A DNA stretch of 41,667 bases. Origin: JAERML01 sp035687895 (GTDB lineage: Bacteria > Bacteroidota > Ignavibacteria > UBA10030 > UBA6906). The stretch covers positions 1 to 41,667 of the forward strand of contig DASRUE010000054.1 in assembly GCA_035687895.1 (NCBI GenBank), in the 5' to 3' direction. Each line of letters starts with the position of its first letter. Position 1 is the first letter of the stretch. The translations under genes were made by a program, and so were the position numbers. This document shows positions 40,107 to 41,667 of the stretch, in pieces. The notes beneath the pieces are model-generated. The model worked only from the letters and a program-made list of their open reading frames with translations, was not told where the DNA came from and ran no database searches.

Positions 40107-41667
40107 ATGAAAATTCTTGTGAGCGACAGTCTGGAGCAGAGCCTGATCGATATTCTGATTGGCGAGGGATTTGAAGTTGACAACAGGCCCGGCATCAAGC
40201 CAGACGAGTTGAGCCGGATCGTTGGTGCGTACGATGCGCTGGTCGTGCGCAGCTCTACCAAGGTCACCGCGGACGTGATCAACGCAGCTACAAAATTAAA
40301 GATCGTTGGGAGGGCTGGGACCGGTGTCGACAACATCGACGTCCCCGCAGCCACACGCCGAGGGATTCTCGTGATGAACACACCTGGGGGGAACACCATT
40401 TCGGCGGCAGAGCACACGGTGTCCATGCTCCTCTCGCTTGCCAGGAATATTCCCCAGGCGCACATGAGTCTCGCGGGTGGGGAATGGGAGCGAAAGAAGT
40501 TTACCGGCACCGAGGTCTTCGAGAAAACACTCGGTGTGATCGGTCTCGGAAAAATTGGTCGTGAGGTCGCGCTCCGATGCCAGGGGTTGGGAATGAAGAT
40601 TGTGGGGTACGACCCCGTGCTGGGAAGTGATGTGGCGGCGAAGCTCAACATCGATCTTGTGGGTCTTGAGGAGTTGTACCGGCGATCGGACTTCATCACC
40701 GTCCATACCCCGCTTACGAACGAAACGAAGCATCTTCTGAATGATGACACGCTGGCGAGGTGCAAGCGCGGCGTCCGCGTGGTCAATTGTGCGCGGGGGG
40801 GTATCATCGACGAAGCGGCATTGATGCGCGCGCTTGATGCTGGGCAGGTGGCCGGCGCGGCGCTCGATGTGTTTGAACAAGAACCTCCCAAGGGCAACTC
40901 TCTGCTGAAACACCCCCGTGTCGTTGTCACACCGCACCTCGGTGCGTCCACCGAGGAAGCGCAGGAGAAGGTTGCATTCCAGATTGCTCATCAGATCGCG
41001 GATGCGTTGAAAGGTCGCGGCTATGCCGGTCTCGTGAACGGCGCCGCGCTCCAGCTGGCCTTAAATGAAGAACTCACTCCGTATCTCACCCTTGCGGAAC
41101 GAATGGGGAGTCTCGTGGCGCAGCGGATGACGGGAAAGTTGAAACGCCTTACCGTGGGTGCCTCGGGTGAGTTAATGTCTTCATCCATTGAAGTGATGAA
41201 GGCTGGCGTGTTGAAGGGCGTCTTGTCGCACGTTCAACCTGACCCCGTGAACTTTGTCAACGCAGCGATGCTTGCAACGGACATGGGGCTCACTATCGTC
41301 GAACAGAAAGAGAGTGCAAAAGAGGGTTTCCCGAACCTTCTCTCTGTCCGGTATGAAACAGACAACGAAACCATGGAGGTTTCAGGGACGGTGTTCGGCG
41401 CATCCACGATCCGGCTTGTGAAGCTCGATGGCTTCAGATTCGAGGTTCGCCCGGAGGGGTATCTCCTGATTTACAGCAATATCGACCGACCTGGAATGCT
41501 GGCCCGGGTTGGCTCCATCCTTGCCAGGCATAACGTCAACATTGCCGGTGTATCTCTCGGCCGCTCTGCCATTGGCGCAAATGCGCTCACTGTTATGAGT
41601 ATCGATAGCGATATTCCCGCCGAGGGGATGAGAGAACTCCTCTCTCAGGATGGCGTTTCCAACCTCA
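40107..41667 (+). CDS. serA: D-3-phosphoglycerate dehydrogenase (3' end cut by the window)
   Basis: 520 codons are present and the frame is open to the edge; the long form is about 525-530 residues, so little is missing. I chose ATG 40107 because AAGGA lies 6 nt upstream. An in-frame ATG at 40068 overlaps the preceding stop. The nucleotide-binding site GLGKIGREVALRCQGLG begins near residue 145. Catalytic residues are R230 (NCARGG), the glutamate in DVFEQEPP and H277 (TPHLGAS). An intervening domain follows, then an ACT domain from about residue 453 (LLIYSNIDRPGMLARVG), the usual serine-feedback module. It oxidises 3-phosphoglycerate, the first step to serine. Confidence 0.96.
   Translation, partial: MKILVSDSLEQSLIDILIGEGFEVDNRPGIKPDELSRIVGAYDALVVRSSTKVTADVINAATKLKIVGRAGTGVDNIDVPAATRRGILVMNTPGGNTISAAEHTVSMLLSLARNIPQAHMSLAGGEWERKKFTGTEVFEKTLGVIGLGKIGREVALRCQGLGMKIVGYDPVLGSDVAAKLNIDLVGLEELYRRSDFITVHTPLTNETKHLLNDDTLARCKRGVRVVNCARGGIIDEAALMRALDAGQVAGAALDVFEQEPPKGNSLLKHPRVVVTPHLGASTEEAQEKVAFQIAHQIADALKGRGYAGLVNGAALQLALNEELTPYLTLAERMGSLVAQRMTGKLKRLTVGASGELMSSSIEVMKAGVLKGVLSHVQPDPVNFVNAAMLATDMGLTIVEQKESAKEGFPNLLSVRYETDNETMEVSGTVFGASTIRLVKLDGFRFEVRPEGYLLIYSNIDRPGMLARVGSILARHNVNIAGVSLGRSAIGANALTVMSIDSDIPAEGMRELLSQDGVSNL

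Noticed and set aside
39575..40951. Minus-strand open frame of 458 codons
   Set aside because: It is antisense to the aminotransferase and serA, both clearly real. It is low-complexity and Ser/Arg-rich, as expected from the reverse strand of codon-biased genes.

Overview
This window is the core transcription/translation locus of a bacterium. Both flanks carry ordinary metabolic genes. All genes lie on the + strand except a short EthD-type gene and a truncated crotonase gene at the left edge. Gene order, a DUF2723 membrane protein, the RpoB/RpoC architecture and an S14 without zinc cysteines suggest the Fibrobacterota-Chlorobiota-Bacteroidota (FCB) side of the tree. Canonical -35/-10 promoters with 16-17 bp spacing and strong Shine-Dalgarno (SD) sequences argue against typical Bacteroidia. 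An Ignavibacteria- or Kapabacteria-like lineage is my best guess, made by reading only.

Layout. (1) 1-557, minus strand: EthD-family protein, then the start of an enoyl-CoA hydratase/isomerase. (2) 786-5593: glnE (glutamine synthetase adenylyltransferase) followed 5 nt later by a DUF2723 multi-pass membrane protein. (3) 5652-18152: a promoter, four tRNAs (Thr-UGU, Tyr, Gly, Thr-GGU), rpmG, a partial tRNA-Trp copy, tRNA-Trp, secE, nusG, rplK, rplA, rplJ, rplL, a strong hairpin terminator/attenuator, rpoB and rpoC. (4) 18204-38215: a second promoter, then rpsL, rpsG, fusA, tuf and a terminator. The S10, spc and alpha gene sets follow, fused into one run from rpsJ to rplQ. This run holds an embedded tRNA-Gln between rplR and rpsE, secY, map, infA and rpoA, and ends at a terminator whose loop contains the rplQ stop codon. 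(5) 38280-41667: engB (ribosome-assembly GTPase), a class V aminotransferase and a nearly complete serA.

The genes make the two main machines of growth: RNA polymerase (rpoB, rpoC, rpoA, with nusG) and the ribosome (33 ribosomal proteins, EF-G, EF-Tu, IF1, six tRNAs). SecE/SecY provide the export channel, and Map trims N-terminal methionines. Likely feedback points visible in the DNA are an L1-type site before rplA, an L10-type leader before rplJ, the rplL-rpoB attenuator, the tuf-rpsJ terminator and an unassigned three-hairpin spacer before rplC.

I see no mobile element, CRISPR array, phage gene or obviously novel multi-gene system. The unusual points are the tRNA-Gln inside the ribosomal-protein run, the partial tRNA-Trp copy, absence of the second tuf gene usual next to thrT, the structured rpsJ-rplC spacer, a rifampicin-pocket substitution in RpoB, and the concentration of non-AUG starts in small-subunit genes. 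None of the six tRNA genes encodes its CCA end.
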